DNA of 50,000 nucleotides from Cristatella mucedo (taxonomy: Eukaryota; Bryozoa; Phylactolaemata; Cristatellidae), in assembly GCA_009760855.2 (NCBI GenBank), contig WPIO01000067.1, positions 1,177,501 to 1,227,500 on the forward strand, in the 5' to 3' direction. The notes beneath the pieces are model-generated. The model worked only from the letters and a program-made list of their open reading frames with translations. It did no database searches and had not been told where the DNA came from. Below, piece after piece: positions 29,395 through 40,938 of this stretch. The position numbers and the translations under genes are program-made. Every line of letters starts with the position of its first letter. The first letter of the stretch is position 1.

Positions 29395-29570
29395 TGGACA
29401 CTGTTACGTCGGCTCTCTCGTCGCTCGTGTCAGAGGTCGTCGGTTCAAGTCCCTACGACGAGATGGCAGCTCTTTATTCGAGCGATAATAGCTTTTCGGT
29501 GTTTAATGCTGTATAAATACAGTGGACGGTTAGCCTGTACGTTTACACAATACAGTAATTGGCGACCGCT
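29395..29570 (+). mobile_element. SINE-A, diverged copy
   Basis: B box GGTTCAAGTCC at 29442-29452, after cagaggtcgtc. It is followed by gagatggcagctctttattc and gcgataatagcttttcggtg, then a tail gctgtataaatacagt. The order matches SINE-A (atcctttattgcaagcggtg, gtgatagccataaagggtct). Confidence 0.6.
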
Positions 29571-29744
29571 GATTAATGGAAAATCCTAACAGAAAAAGTC
29601 GAAAGCTATGGCCGGCTAAAAACATCAACAGTAATAGAGCGTTCTTACAGCATCCCAAGATGTCACACAACTGTGCCTGCACTTTTATCCATCTCTACAT
29701 TGCAGCAAGTCAAACCCTTGCAACATTTAGTGTCGTGTCGCTGA

Positions 29745-30302
29745 CATTCGCTCATTGATGGCAACAATCTTTCTCAAACTGAGTGACGAAATCAACTTAC
29801 TACTTTTTGGAAAACCTTGTACTACTCAAAGATTGTAAAACATAACCCACAACATGGACTCCGCCAGCATATCTCCTGCAGCATTTGTATGCAATCTAGG
29901 GGTCCTGTTCCAAAGAAATCTTTCACTTGATGACCCCGTCAACTCCATAATCAAGCCTGTCTGCTGTCAGCTGCGTACAATTTAAAAAACTTGGGTCTGC
30001 TTAGATGGAGATACCGCAGCCAAGCTGGTCCCCAAGCATTACATCCCGGCTAGACTTCTGCTACTGACTCTTTCCATGCGTTTATGTCTGTACAATAAGA
30101 TAACTACAGTTTATGAAAAAGTCTGTAGCTTGTAGGCTTGTCGCTTGTGAACTGTGCAGCAGAAACAATGCACCACGGCTACCCATCCTGCGCAGTAAAC
30201 ACTTTAAAGTTGAACTAAAGTTCTATCGAGCACTTTTAGGTACCTCCATACTCTTGCTCCGGCCTTGACCTAACCGAAATAATTCCTTACCCGGCTTTGA
30301 AT
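29745..30302 (+). mobile_element. LINE-B (L2/CR1-like) ORF2 reverse-transcriptase C-terminal part, broken
   Basis: The plus strand translates in one frame as FLKLSDEINLLLFGKP from 29770. After a stop it reads SASISPAAFVCNLG and NLGVLFQRNLSLDDPVNSII, then a LRTI*KTWVC..DAAKLV-like stretch with PARL. This is the order of L2-type RT after the catalytic motif: FLKLNxxKTExLLFG, LGVxFDxxLSxxxHV, RL(DYCN). Multiple stops and frameshifts make it a pseudogene. Together with 30466-30800 it forms one element split by a SINE. Confidence 0.8.
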
Positions 30303-30465
30303 CTAGGATCGTAATAGCCCAGGAGCCAAGGTGCTCGCTCTTCCCGACCTCGATCATGGGTTCGAACTCCACAGTGCGCGATCCTTTATTGCAAGCGGTG
30401 GTGATAGCCATAAAGGGTCTTCTGCCGCTATACAAATGAGGCTATTAAAGCAGCTAACATTTTAC
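30303..30465 (+). mobile_element. SINE-A inserted inside a LINE-B copy
   Basis: A-box region aatagcccaggagccaagg, B box GGTTCGAACTCC at 30359-30370, body atcctttattgcaagcggtg and gtgatagccataaagggtct. The tail is ctatacaaatgaggctatta with aagcagctaac. The short ttaccc occurs just before (about 30288-30293) and just after the copy (about 30464-30469), a possible target-site duplication. Confidence 0.8.
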
Positions 30466-30800
30466 CCACTCATCTGACTCAAGTCGCTTGGTTGTGCCTT
30501 TAAACCACTCTCAAATCCCTTTGGAGAGTGTGCCTTACTATACGCTCGCTCGTTCCGAAAACCGCCACCCACTGCTGACTGACGACACGACATCCTTGAT
30601 TTGACGACATTTAAAAAAGACCTAAAAGCCAACCTGTTTCCCTCAGCAGTCGCTCAGTCCAGGGGAGATATTAGTTGTATGCTTATATTTGCTGCCAGTG
30701 CGCATGTTCTCACTAACCAATTGACATGCGTCCTTTCCAGCACACGTAAAAGGCCTGAAAAGAGATTGAGCCTTCAATGAGCATTATATAGCTGTCTTAG
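30466..30800 (+). mobile_element. LINE-B 3' end, distal to the SINE-A insertion
   Basis: Starts gactcaagtcgcttggttg, continues ccctttggagagtgtgcctt (the FGDRAF block), then acatttaaaaaagacctaaa, caaccaattgacatg-like UTR, and gtaaaaggcctgaaaagaga with ttgagccttc as the tail. The frame is lost, but the block order equals 3375-3765. Confidence 0.75.
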
Positions 30801-32024
30801 CATTAGCGTTACGTAGTATTACTACCTAGTCGGCCGCATCTAGCTATAGCGTTTTACATGCGGCATCTGAAGGGGCTGGTCGAAAGTTGCAAGGCCACCT
30901 GAAGGTGAACTGTTCTAGGGGTCGTCTGGAAAAGCCGCATTCGCAGGATGCGGCGACAGAAACTGTAGGCTGAGGACGTATCTGCTTGACGTCAGTAATG
31001 GCGGGAAGCATCGGAGCACGAGCGGAGGCGCGCTGTAGCCACTGAAGCTCCAGAAGGGCGGCTGGACTTCGTAGACGATCGCAGACGATCATCATCCAGA
31101 TGTGGTATGTTGCTCGAAGGCGGTCACTGAGAGAGAATAGCCCAGTGGCGAGGCTATCTCTGGTGGCGGACTCGCGCTGATCTATCCCATCTTGCTTTAC
31201 ACGGAGAAGCCTCAGAAACGATCTGCTAGACCAGTGCGTATGGTGTAGACCCTACTGGGGCTACTACCAGCGTTCTGCTCGCGGGTCAAGGGGCAAACAG
31301 AACTTTAGAGCGCTGGCTGCGGAGCAGCAGCGCACGGCTAGTCGCACAGCTCGCTGGTTCGGAGCAGCGCCGGCTGCAGAGCACTGGCTCCCATGGGCGC
31401 TCGCTACAATGCTATCAGCTGTCGCCACAGCAGTCGGGTGAGTCGAGTGGCGACGACCTTGGAGCGGCCGAAGTCCAGAGGTCGGTTCCCTTAGTCAGAT
31501 AGGGCCAAAAGCACCTTCGCAGTGGACGGGCGGGTGGAAGCCAAAGAGAAAGCTGCAGTGAACAGCTGTTGACAATGTGACGAGTACCGGATGGGGAAAC
31601 GGGCCGCAGCTGAGCGTTCAGATGTGATATCGATGAGGGGCGTGCGGCCCCTCTCTTCAGCTCCTCCCGACCGCGACCGTCGTACTTCGTGAGTGCACGC
31701 CGACCACAGACCCGACATCAGACGGCACGGCAACAGCTGCTCCGTGCGGCAGCACTGTCGTGACACCAATTTCAATGCTGCCGTGCTGCTCGGTGAAACG
31801 GCGAGCGCGGCGGCCCCTGCGCAGCATGCGGCGTCCCTGAAGATGTCGACGCGTGGATCGACGGACTGGATCGACGTTGCCAACGTGCGGTGACGTCGAC
31901 GTCCATGGCCGACATCCGGTGCCGGTAAAACTAACGGGCTCGGTCACGTGGTCTGCCGGTTGAGGTCAATGAAGCAGCTGCCTCTGCGACTGGCGATCGG
32001 CTTCTCTGTCGAAGGCATTCGTGC
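30801..32024. other. Unassigned intergenic DNA
   Basis: Minus frames at 31491-31883 and 31657-31947 overlap a plus frame. No motif or splice-bounded exon is recognised. Confidence 0.3.
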
Positions 32025-32140
32025 TGCTGCTACCTGTCTCCAATTGCTAATTACTACCTGTCTCCAAATGCTGTTCTACCTAAATTGCCTAGAAAGAGGT
32101 CAAGTTCTCTGAGGGCACCAAACAAATTTATTATTATTAA
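32025..32140 (+). mobile_element. LINE-B/SINE-B 3' tail fragment
   Basis: cctagaaagaggtcaagttc then tctgagggcaccaaacaaat and ttattattatta match the terminal tail and (ATT)n end of LINE-B. A 25-base ctacctgtctccaa.tgct segment is duplicated just before it (32031 and 32056). Confidence 0.6.
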
Positions 32141-32537
32141 CATCCTTTTGGGAGCTATTATTAATAATTCATATGCATGCACGTGTATATAGATATGTGA
32201 ATATACTGTATAAGTGAGTATACTCACGTGCGTATACTGTACTTACAGGACAGTTTACACAGGAACGTCAAAACTATAAATATACAGATGTATGAATGCA
32301 TAGTTTTCTTGCCTCCGTGTGCTGCAATATCTTTTTGGGATATTCAGTGCTACACAAATCCGACAGATAACTCAGCCAACCCGAGTACGTACCCGGGCAA
32401 ATCCGTTTGCTGACAATATTGTTAATGTGAATGTCCACTCTAGCTCATTTTACGCAGCCACTACTTCTATAACAAAATGAAAAATGAAATCGACAGAGAA
32501 ATCGGCATCACAAAAATATACCCAAGCCCGGGCTGAT

Positions 32538-32538
<1 letters not shown>

Positions 32539-32614
<76 letters not shown>

Positions 32615-32636
32615 TTCTCTCCCTCTCTCTCTCCCT
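32539..32636. repeat. (CT)n microsatellite with CTT/CCCT variants
   Basis: Two long (CT)n blocks separated by ttctccttct and followed by ccctttctctccctc. Confidence 0.95.
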
Positions 32637-33540
32637 AACAAGATAAGGGAAAGAGAGATTCGTTCTGCAACTGGAGACAGCCTCAGGACAGTTACCTAAG
32701 AAAGATTTTGATCGATGAACAGTACCTTTTGGACACTCCCAACCAAACGACGAGTCGCCGCTAAAGGTGCGGCTACGGCGCCCTTCTCAGCAGAGCGGAC
32801 AAATTCTCTAGTACGCACCTGTCTGAGGCTGCCGGCACGATGTCGACGCCTTCGACGGTACGGGAACCGCGTTCGTGGACCGGGGGGGCCTTGTCAGAGC
32901 TTGCCACGCTCGTTAGCTCGGAACGCCACGACTCAGCACCAACATTTCGCGGCGGCTCCAGGGCGATCGCCCCGGGGCATACGCGGAATGCGGGGCGTTT
33001 GCTCAAAATTTAAGCGCCCTCCCCTTCTGTGAAACTCGGTACGTATTGTTGGAAGAGGGCTTCCGAAGTTTAGAGGTGGTCAGCAGAGGATAGCCACGCC
33101 TCGGGGTGGCGGTGAGGGTACAACGAGGCATGGAACACCTCGGGCACGGAAGGTTTCAGCGATGGCAGCGAAACCGTGCTTTCCGCCGAGCGATCGTCGT
33201 ATCCGCCTCTAGGAAATCAAAGGCGGCCACTGGCTGCTAGGTTTGCCCGGAGTCTGCCACCGTCGCAGAGACGTGACCTCACCCAGGTTTGGCCCACGGC
33301 GAAGGTGGGTTAACACCGCCTGGACTTGGCTACGCTTGGTGCGATCGGGTTCACGTTTTGTGATTGTTATAACTGCCAGTCAGATGATCTACCTCGAGGG
33401 TACGTGTCATTGTCTTTTTTAAAGTTAACGTTTTTTCCTAGCTTCAAGTGACGTTCTGTGCGTCCGTTTAGGGTCGAGCAGTTTAATTGACAAAGTTCGC
33501 CAAAAAGACGCTACTGCGGAGCCATTAAAGGGTAAAGTAG
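32637..33540. other. Unassigned, moderate GC
   Basis: No supported frame or repeat family. Short GGG/CCC-rich patches only. Confidence 0.3.
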
Positions 33541-33780
33541 GGGAATGACCCCAAAAGTGGGTCAAAAATAAAATTTTGCCTATTAAAAAACAGAGTAGTT
33601 ACAAATGCGATCCCAAATTTATGCGATTGACAGATGGCAGGAACATAGTAAATAGGATTATTTTTCGAATACCTATTTGCACCTGTAGTAGTATTTCGAG
33701 CTCAACAGTGTGGCCTTCCTTGAAATTAAGGGCACTGCAGCAGCCTTTTTTGGCCAACTTTTTCAAATAAAGCAGTATTC
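33541..33780. other. AT-rich unassigned island
   Basis: Markedly more AT-rich than its flanks, starting with an inverted gaccccaaaagtgggtc (33548-33564). This may be part of an unrecognised DNA element, but I see no paired terminal repeats. Confidence 0.3.
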
Positions 33781-34150
33781 GGTGACCGAGCTGGTTCGCT
33801 CACTGGGTTCTCTCAGGGCGCTACACGAAATGAATTATATGTACTGTACATCGTTCAGTCAGTGACGCATGGAATCGACATCAAGTCTTTTGGAGACCGT
33901 GACTTTAGTTCATTTGCCCTAAATCTTGGAACTCACTACCGACTGACGTCATGACATGACGATTCGACATGACAATTGAAAAACGAGAACTAAGAGTGAA
34001 CCTGTTCCTGACAGCAATTGCTGGGTCATCGTGACTTTTCTTTCGTGCGGTTATGCTCGATGACACTGTGCACGTTACCTCTAACCGTACGGCATGCTTC
34101 CTTTACAGCACATGTAGGGTGCATAGAAGGAGTCTAAGCTCTCTCTGAGA
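33781..34150 (+). mobile_element. LINE-B 3' tail fragment followed by a longer LINE-B 3' end
   Basis: 33792-33835 (gagctggttcgctcactggg, then gggcgctacacgaaatgaat) resembles the family tail. From 33845 a second piece has tttggagaccgtgactttag and cttggaactcactaccgact (the FGDRAF and WNSLP blocks), then gttacctctaaccgtacggc and cacatgtagggtgcatagaa as the UTR and tail. No open frame. Confidence 0.6.
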
Positions 34151-35100
34151 GAACATGACTCTGCAGCCTGCAAGCACTGGGCGGAGACCATGCGAGGGCT
34201 CAGACTGCCTAAGCAGCCGCCGGCTCATGAGCGGTGGAGGACTGACGATGACTCGGCAGTCCTGTCCATTGGCGGCATAATTGGGGACATCCATCTATCA
34301 CAAACTGCCGCCAGCTGTCGGGCGGGTTCGGAACGAACGAGGGCTCGACAGTGCAAAACAATGCATACATAGAATATAAGGGCTGCTGAAGGAGTACAGA
34401 GAGAGAGAGATTGCTAGATCCCTCGACGCTGGCAGCCAGTGTGTAGACTGGGCTTGGCCGGCGTGGTTTGGAATAAAGGTTTCGGTGTTGGAGCCTGCAG
34501 GCTTGTTGTTCGGTCGCGCTGCTACCCAGACCGACGACAGGTCGTGCGGAGGGAGGGCTGTCACACTCTCTGAGGTCGTTATTATGCGAATGTATTCTTG
34601 TTATAAGCTGCCGGAGCTGCTTCAGCAGCGTCTTGCACGGCGATGCTGAAGACCGGGCAGCATCCCGACGTCGTCCCGTCTTCCGATGTCCGTCTCCGCC
34701 TCAGCTTTCCCCCGTCCTTCATTGTCGCCGTTGCTTCTTCCTGTTTCGTTTCTAACCGGTTTCTACTCGGTTCCGCCGCGACTGTTCTTCTACTTCGGCT
34801 GCATCTCTAACCTCTATTCGCTGTATCTTTCATCAGTATGCGGCAGAAACTGTGTCATTGAGTCGCAGAGTCAATGTTGGGCGCCCGACAGCTTTAGATT
34901 CGGGTGGCAGGGGGGGACAGGCGTGCATGTGGAGCTAACTATTGCGCTCTAGCAAGGCGAGACGCGGAAGGCTGAAACTAAACCACACTTCAGCGTAAGC
35001 TCCGAGGCGAATGTTGCATATAATACGCATGCCGCGTACTGATCGGTATAGTCTACTTTACTACGCGTAATAAGCATACATAGGAATAGGTCGAGTAGTG
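34151..35100. other. Unassigned intergenic DNA
   Basis: Short frames only. A plus 88-codon frame at 34686-34952 is hydrophobic and pyrimidine-biased, without context. Confidence 0.3.
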
Positions 35101-35655
<555 letters not shown>

Positions 35656-36002
35656 TGCGACTGTGGATCGTGAGAAATGGCAGCGGCTTGCCTAGATAAA
35701 TGTTCGGAATCAGCGAGTCTCATACGATTCTTCCACTTCATATTTTGTGGTGCGGGTTATCAGCTCAAGAAAAACGAGGCTTCAGATAGGGGTTAAGCGT
35801 AGTGTTGCTCCGAAAGGCCATATATGCTCATATATGGGATAGACGGCGCTCAAATTGAGACGGCGAGCTTCGGAATCGTGCGAGCACTGCGAGCGAGTAG
35901 CGACTCGAACGGTCTGCCGCACCGCCTCGGCCGGACACGACGGCGGCGGCGGCGGCTTCAGCTCGCGGCCTCAGACCTCTGCCTGCAGCCCTTGCTCTGC
36001 AT
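35656..36002. other. Unassigned intergenic DNA
   Basis: Contains a cggcggcggcggc run at 35941-35954. Nothing else recognised. Confidence 0.3.
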
Positions 36003-36070
36003 TGCACGTGAAGTGCCGAGCAAGAGATTGAGTTCTCTGGGGGTGCGAAGTAATTTATTCTTATTATTGT
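36003..36070 (+). mobile_element. LINE-B/SINE-B 3' tail fragment
   Basis: cacgtgaagtgccgagcaag, agattgagttctctgggggt, gcgaagtaatttattcttat: the family tail with its TTATT end. No tRNA head or ORF2 is upstream, so the source family is ambiguous. Confidence 0.55.
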
Positions 36071-36960
36071 GAGTATTTGTACTATTATAATCGTACATCC
36101 TAGAGGCGAAAGGGGGAATTTGCGCCGAGTTCGACAAGGAAGTATGCGTTGCGAGCAACAACCGCTCGCGAGGCTACGAAAAAGCAACCATTCGCTCAAA
36201 CTTGGGGCGCTCAAAGTGCAGCCAGAAGTGCTGCGGCCGACGCAAGCGCTCTCGAGCTCGCTCGGGCGCTGCACTCGCTTCCTGCAGGGCGTGAGAAGTC
36301 GGTTGCCGCGTTTGTTGCATTAACAGCCGCCTGTTTCGTCCCGAGAGAAAGAGAGCGTGAGCGAGCGAGTGGGCTTGACGAGATTTCGTTTATCGAGTCC
36401 CAGAGGAGGCAGAGCGACTGCGTCGATAAGAACTTTTTAGCCGACGACTAGAATCTTTTGGAATTTCCTGTGAGAAGAATTTTGGCAGCACTTTTAGATC
36501 GACGATTGCTGAACCGAGGCAACCGATCGGTTGTAGCCTACCGATGCGGAACCTACAAGGCATGTGAAGCGTGGCCTTAACCTTGCCGAGGCAGCCCGTA
36601 TTGGGACGATTAGAGGTGCACGACGCCCAATGCGGCATTCGAGTCGGTACATTCGGAAGGGCCGTCGGCGAGTCCATTGGACCTCCTTCGACACGCATTC
36701 GACCGTAGCTAAGTTGTAGAATGTTCCGCAGCGACAGCCACTAGCAAACGATCTCCGGGCGGCAGTGCGATCAGCCACTCTCGGGCTCATTGTCGAAGGC
36801 CATTTGGAAAGTGCGAGCGTGCTGCTGATCTATTATGACGGTGCCGAGTGACCGTGCCGAGAGCCGCCGTGCAAATAGAAAGCAGAATAGACGCAAGCGG
36901 CGGAGCCGGTGGAGTCTTTCGGCTGCCACCACTAGAGAGGGCCCACCTGGCAGCGGCTGA
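36071..36960. other. Unassigned intergenic DNA
   Basis: Overlapping frames of up to about 100 codons on both strands without motifs. Confidence 0.3.
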
Positions 36961-37101
36961 GGCTCCGGAGGAGAGGCTCTGGAGGAGAGGCTCTGGAAGA
37001 GAGGCTCTGGAGGAGATGTCCTGGAGGAGGGGCTCTGGAGGAGATGTCCTGGAGGAGGGGCTCTGGAGGAGATGTCCTGGAGGAGGGGCTCTGGAGGAGG
37101 G
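36961..37101 (+). repeat. 14-base minisatellite with a 28-base higher-order period
   Basis: ggctctggaggaga-type units start at 36961, 36975, 36989 and 37003. From 37003 the pattern changes to a 28-base dimer (ggctctggaggagatgtcct then ggaggagg) at 37003, 37031, 37059 and 37087. Since 14 and 28 are not multiples of 3, the same peptides appear in all frames (RRGSG/EEGLW, and SPSSRTSPPEPLLQ on the minus strand). Confidence 0.9.
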
Positions 37102-37467
37102 GCGAATCTGGCTCGAGACCGCCTGCCCAGAGCTGCTCCATCCCAGCCACAAACGCCTCTGCTGAGTCTCTAAATACAGCGGAACTCTAAGTATCAACCA
37201 GGCTCGCCGGTACGGACTTACAACTGCCACAGAGCAGGGGGCTCGAGGGACAAAAATGAGCACGATTACAAATGTCTCAGCTGCTCAGTCGGAACGGGCA
37301 CGGGCGGTGCTGTGCATAGATAGGGGATAGAGGAAGACAGAGAGAAGAGAGAGGCTGAATACGAGACACGGAGCTAGTGCTAGGCAGACAGGTTTGCAGC
37401 AGAGAGACGAGGAGAGCTAAGGAGATTGAGAGACAGGCAGTGGCAAAGAGACATGCAGACCGTGTTG
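37102..37467. other. Unassigned intergenic DNA
   Basis: No frame or repeat beyond scattered gagagaag. Confidence 0.3.

Positions 37468-37547
<80 letters not shown>
37468..37547. repeat. (GA)n microsatellite
   Basis: About 38 perfect GA units. Confidence 0.95.
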
Positions 37548-37548
<1 letters not shown>

Positions 37549-38873
37549 AGATACATACAGGGCGAGGATTGGACACAGTGCACAGACGGCGTAGCTTACT
37601 GCTTCCATTGTGGGCTGAGCATGGAGTCTGATTCAACTTTGCACAGGCGTTTCCCCAGTTGACCTGAACTGGTAAGCATCCTTTTGAGTGGAATTCCAGA
37701 CGAGTTAGTACTCAAATCACCCTAGTTACAGGCCTATCGCCTGCCAGTGACACACGGTGCGTCGCCGGGCGATTGTTTTTCGCGCGGTCTGCAATTAACC
37801 GCTCGGTTCGCGAGCGGCAGTCTCGATCTGCGCATCAAGTCAGAGCGTGCCTGAACGTGCCCAGTCGGAGCGTGCCTGAACGTGGCCAGTTGGAACGTGC
37901 CATTGCAGCTGGACCGGTCTCCGAGCGGATGCAGACTGCCAGAGCAATGCCTCCGCTGACCTCTATCGGCTCCCGGAGACGACCCACGCAGACGGAAGTG
38001 ATTGGCTATCTGGGCAGTGGCATGCTGGCCCTCCCTCCCTGACGTTCTTGAAGCAAGCGTCCGAAAAGCCTTCGCTTAACTTTTTCCTGCAGGCGCAAGC
38101 TGAGTATCAGTCGACTTTGCAGCCGAAGGAGCAGTCCAGGCTTCTGCCGACCAGATCGGCGCGGCTGGTCGACACGAAATGAAGAACTGATGCTGCACCA
38201 ATTTTTTTAGACTAGGGACTGGTATGCATCGTCGAATCTTTACTGCGTCCCGTCAGAGCGTTCTCGACCAGCGTCGCAAGAAACAATCAGCAACTGTCCA
38301 GCAGCTGGGGCCACGCATCCTCCCGGGTCAGTATGCAATCTTCGGAAGTCCACTGTGTCGAGCAACTTCACCAACTGGCCACTGCTGCTTCGCCTCTTAC
38401 CGGGGCATATCTTTCATTAAGGGCAGCTTGAAAAAAGGGGCGGAAAACACTGCAGACACCGACCGACTCAGCCCGATCGTCATTGGCAGACGGAGGACGA
38501 TACGCTCCCAACCCGATTGCCCGGCTTGCCGTACAACTTAGGCATTTCCAGCCATTCCTTAGCGCTGATAACGAAGTTGCCGGTCGCTTACCGAGTCACG
38601 TTGCCGTTTCAAGAAGAAGCCAGAGGCTGGCTTCCTGCTACCTTCCAGGCACGGTTCACTCTCGGACCTGCCGTCGCCATTCGTCGCTCGAGAGCTCGAA
38701 GCGTCCCAGCCTCATGTCAGTAACTCCGATGAAGGCAGCCGCGGACCAGCGACTCGGGAGCCGTGCTCGCTGCGTGCTTCGCAGCATCGCGAGTTCAACC
38801 ACAGATATCGCGCTCGGGAGAAGCTCCGAAATAAATCCTCCATTTCGCGTGCGCTCTTTCTCAGGTGCTGTCT

Positions 38874-38875
<2 letters not shown>
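37548..38875. other. Unassigned intergenic DNA
   Basis: A short direct repeat (ggagcgtgcctgaacgtg, and gagcgtgcctgaacgtgc) lies at 37843-37884. The plus frame 38224-38541 (105 codons, ATG) has ordinary composition but no motif, and is not called. Confidence 0.3.
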
Positions 38876-38922
<47 letters not shown>

Positions 38923-38935
38923 TCTCTCATTCTGT
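38876..38935. repeat. (CT)n microsatellite
   Basis: About 17 CT units, then ctcactctctctctcatt. Confidence 0.9.
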
Positions 38936-39027
38936 CTTAGCCATATCTGCATCTCTCTTTTCCCCTCTGTATTGTCGTTCTCTCTGTGTACTTACAATTA
39001 CATAAACACATTTATACATACATAGAC

Positions 39028-39048
39028 ACACACACACACACACACATC
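39028..39048. repeat. Short (AC)n
   Basis: About ten CA units after catacatagac. Confidence 0.9.
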
Positions 39049-39199
39049 CCAGCCACCGAAAATCGCTTTCGACGCCCTCCTACTGCCGGTTTTATTTTTA
39101 CTTTTTCAAAGCTCTGGGATCATAGGTGCCCTAAGAGGTGGCGAGAATTAAAGTTTGCAATGCGGATCCTATCGACGCCCATCGACTTATCCGCTCATC

Positions 39200-39335
39200 A
39201 TTAGACGATTTAATTAAGAGCCTCTGCCAAGCATCGACAGAACAGCCTTAGTGGCTATCTCCGCCGCTTTCGCAGCCAATACCGGATTGCAGGACTCGAA
39301 CAGACGACCTCGGTCGCGAAGCGGGAAAGGGCTTT
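39200..39335 (-). mobile_element. SINE-A, diverged copy
   Basis: On the minus strand: head ending gaccgaggtcgtctgttcga, B box GTTCGAGTCC (39292-39301 on plus), body cctgcaatccggtattggct and gagatagccactaaggctgt, ending gaggctcttaatta. The order equals the good copy at 46405. Confidence 0.65.
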
Positions 39336-39594
39336 CAGGGCTCTCCCGCCGCCGCTGTCGCAGCTAGCTTCGCCGGCCTTTCCGCCGCCGGACTACTCGC
39401 TTACCGGTCGGCTGCCCTAATTCCAGAGGGGTCTTTTTTTCGGGATCCGCCCTACGATCTCTTGCCCAGCTGCGACGTGCGGCTGCTTCCAATTGAGATT
39501 GCGATCCAGCGGAGGACGAGATGCACCTGCGAGGTCAAAGCCAGATCAAGGTCAACGCCACGAGCTATCACCCGGCGAGCGCGATCGCCGTAGC

Positions 39595-39745
39595 CTCTGG
39601 ACGGAAAACCTTGGCCCAGCGGGAAGGCACTCGTACGTCGCTACGTCCGCTGGCCGCGGGTTCAAGTCTTGCCGAAGGCGCGTCTCGTAGCCCGCTGCCA
39701 TGACTCCTTTACTTCTGCGTACAAGAGACTGCAGTATTCATCTGT
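39595..39745 (+). mobile_element. SINE-A, diverged copy
   Basis: ttggcccagcgggaaggcac (A-box region), B box GGTTCAAGTC at 39659-39668, and a tail with tacttctgcgtacaagagac then tgcagt. This resembles cttctgccgctatacaaatg and aggctgtt of the family. The body is diverged. Confidence 0.5.
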
Positions 39746-40665
39746 CACGCCCTGCTCATGCTTTCTTACTTCGAGATGCGGGGAAGCAAAGCGCCAGACA
39801 AGGAGGAAGAGCGCCTGCTTCCCGAAGACGCCCGCGATTCGCCGCCACCTTTTTCCGCTCGCTGTCGCTACTGTCGCGCGAGTCAACGCGGTGGTGCGGT
39901 GCATCCGTCTGACGCCCCTACTTCCCACGTCTAGCTAGGGAAATTGACATGCAAATTTGAGCCGGGTCAACGAGCCCGGCTCGAAGAGTTCAAGCCCCAG
40001 TCTTCGGCTGCTTTATTGCCCTCCTACCGGCGAAGCGTTTCCTCCACACGGGAGAGAGTTCGCGTCGGTGTCAGGCAGCGTCAGCTACCGAGCTAGTTAT
40101 CGCACTCGCCAGATGGTCGAGTTTCGCCCGAAGCCCGACTTGGGTGCTGCGGTTATGCGCTTGGGCAATGCCCTGGCCGTTAGGGTGTTCGGCGACCAGG
40201 CGTAGGGCGGTGGCACGTGGTTCTCGCCGCCACGGGCGGTGGCAGTGGTGCAGGGTAGAGGTCGAGGCGGCGCGGAGGCGGCGCATTCCTTCTCTGCCTC
40301 GATTACTGATACGGATCGCAAGCCTGGAAATAGCAGTTCGCCGCAGGAATGCTGCAATTATGAAGTCGTCATCGCTGACGAATCCCCGGGAATTTCCTGT
40401 TAACTCTCCGGCCGCCTGCATGCGAATCCTTTCCCTTTTTCCTTTCCCATTCGCACGAGATCAGTCACTTAGGCCCGGCCTGTGCGACGAACTCACTCGC
40501 GGCCGCCGCGACGGATGTCGCCGATTAGGGTATCCGGCTCAGGGCGAGGACCGCTTCCTTTCCTGACGGCAGCCATTCGGTCGCCGCTCGAGCTGCGCTC
40601 CGAGCTCTACCCGCGGAGTCTCGTTCTCCTCATCCGTCGCCGCCGCCGCCTCCGCTGCCCGCGTC

Positions 40666-40667
<2 letters not shown>
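39746..40667. other. Unassigned, moderate to high GC
   Basis: Overlapping frames on both strands (40144-40566 +, 40071-40421 -) lack motifs. 39955-40000 contains a short gccgggtcaacgagcccggc inverted repeat. Confidence 0.3.
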
Positions 40668-40726
<59 letters not shown>

Positions 40727-40836
40727 AAGAGAGAGCAAGAGAGAGCCATAGAGAGAGGGAGAGAGAGAGAGAGAGCGAGAGAGAGAGCGAGAGACAGAGA
40801 GAGAGAGAGAGAGAGAGGGTGAGAGAGAGAGAGAGG

Positions 40837-40869
<33 letters not shown>

Positions 40870-40938
40870 CGAGAGACAGAGAGAGAGCGAGAGAGAGAGA
40901 GAGAGGGAGAGAGAGAGAGTGAGAGAGAGAGAGAGAGC
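40668..40938. repeat. (GA)n array with GAGC/GAGG variants
   Basis: Perfect (GA)n at 40671-40725, then gagagcaagagagagc and gagaggg variants to about 40938. The Leu/Ser minus ORF is a by-product. Confidence 0.95.
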
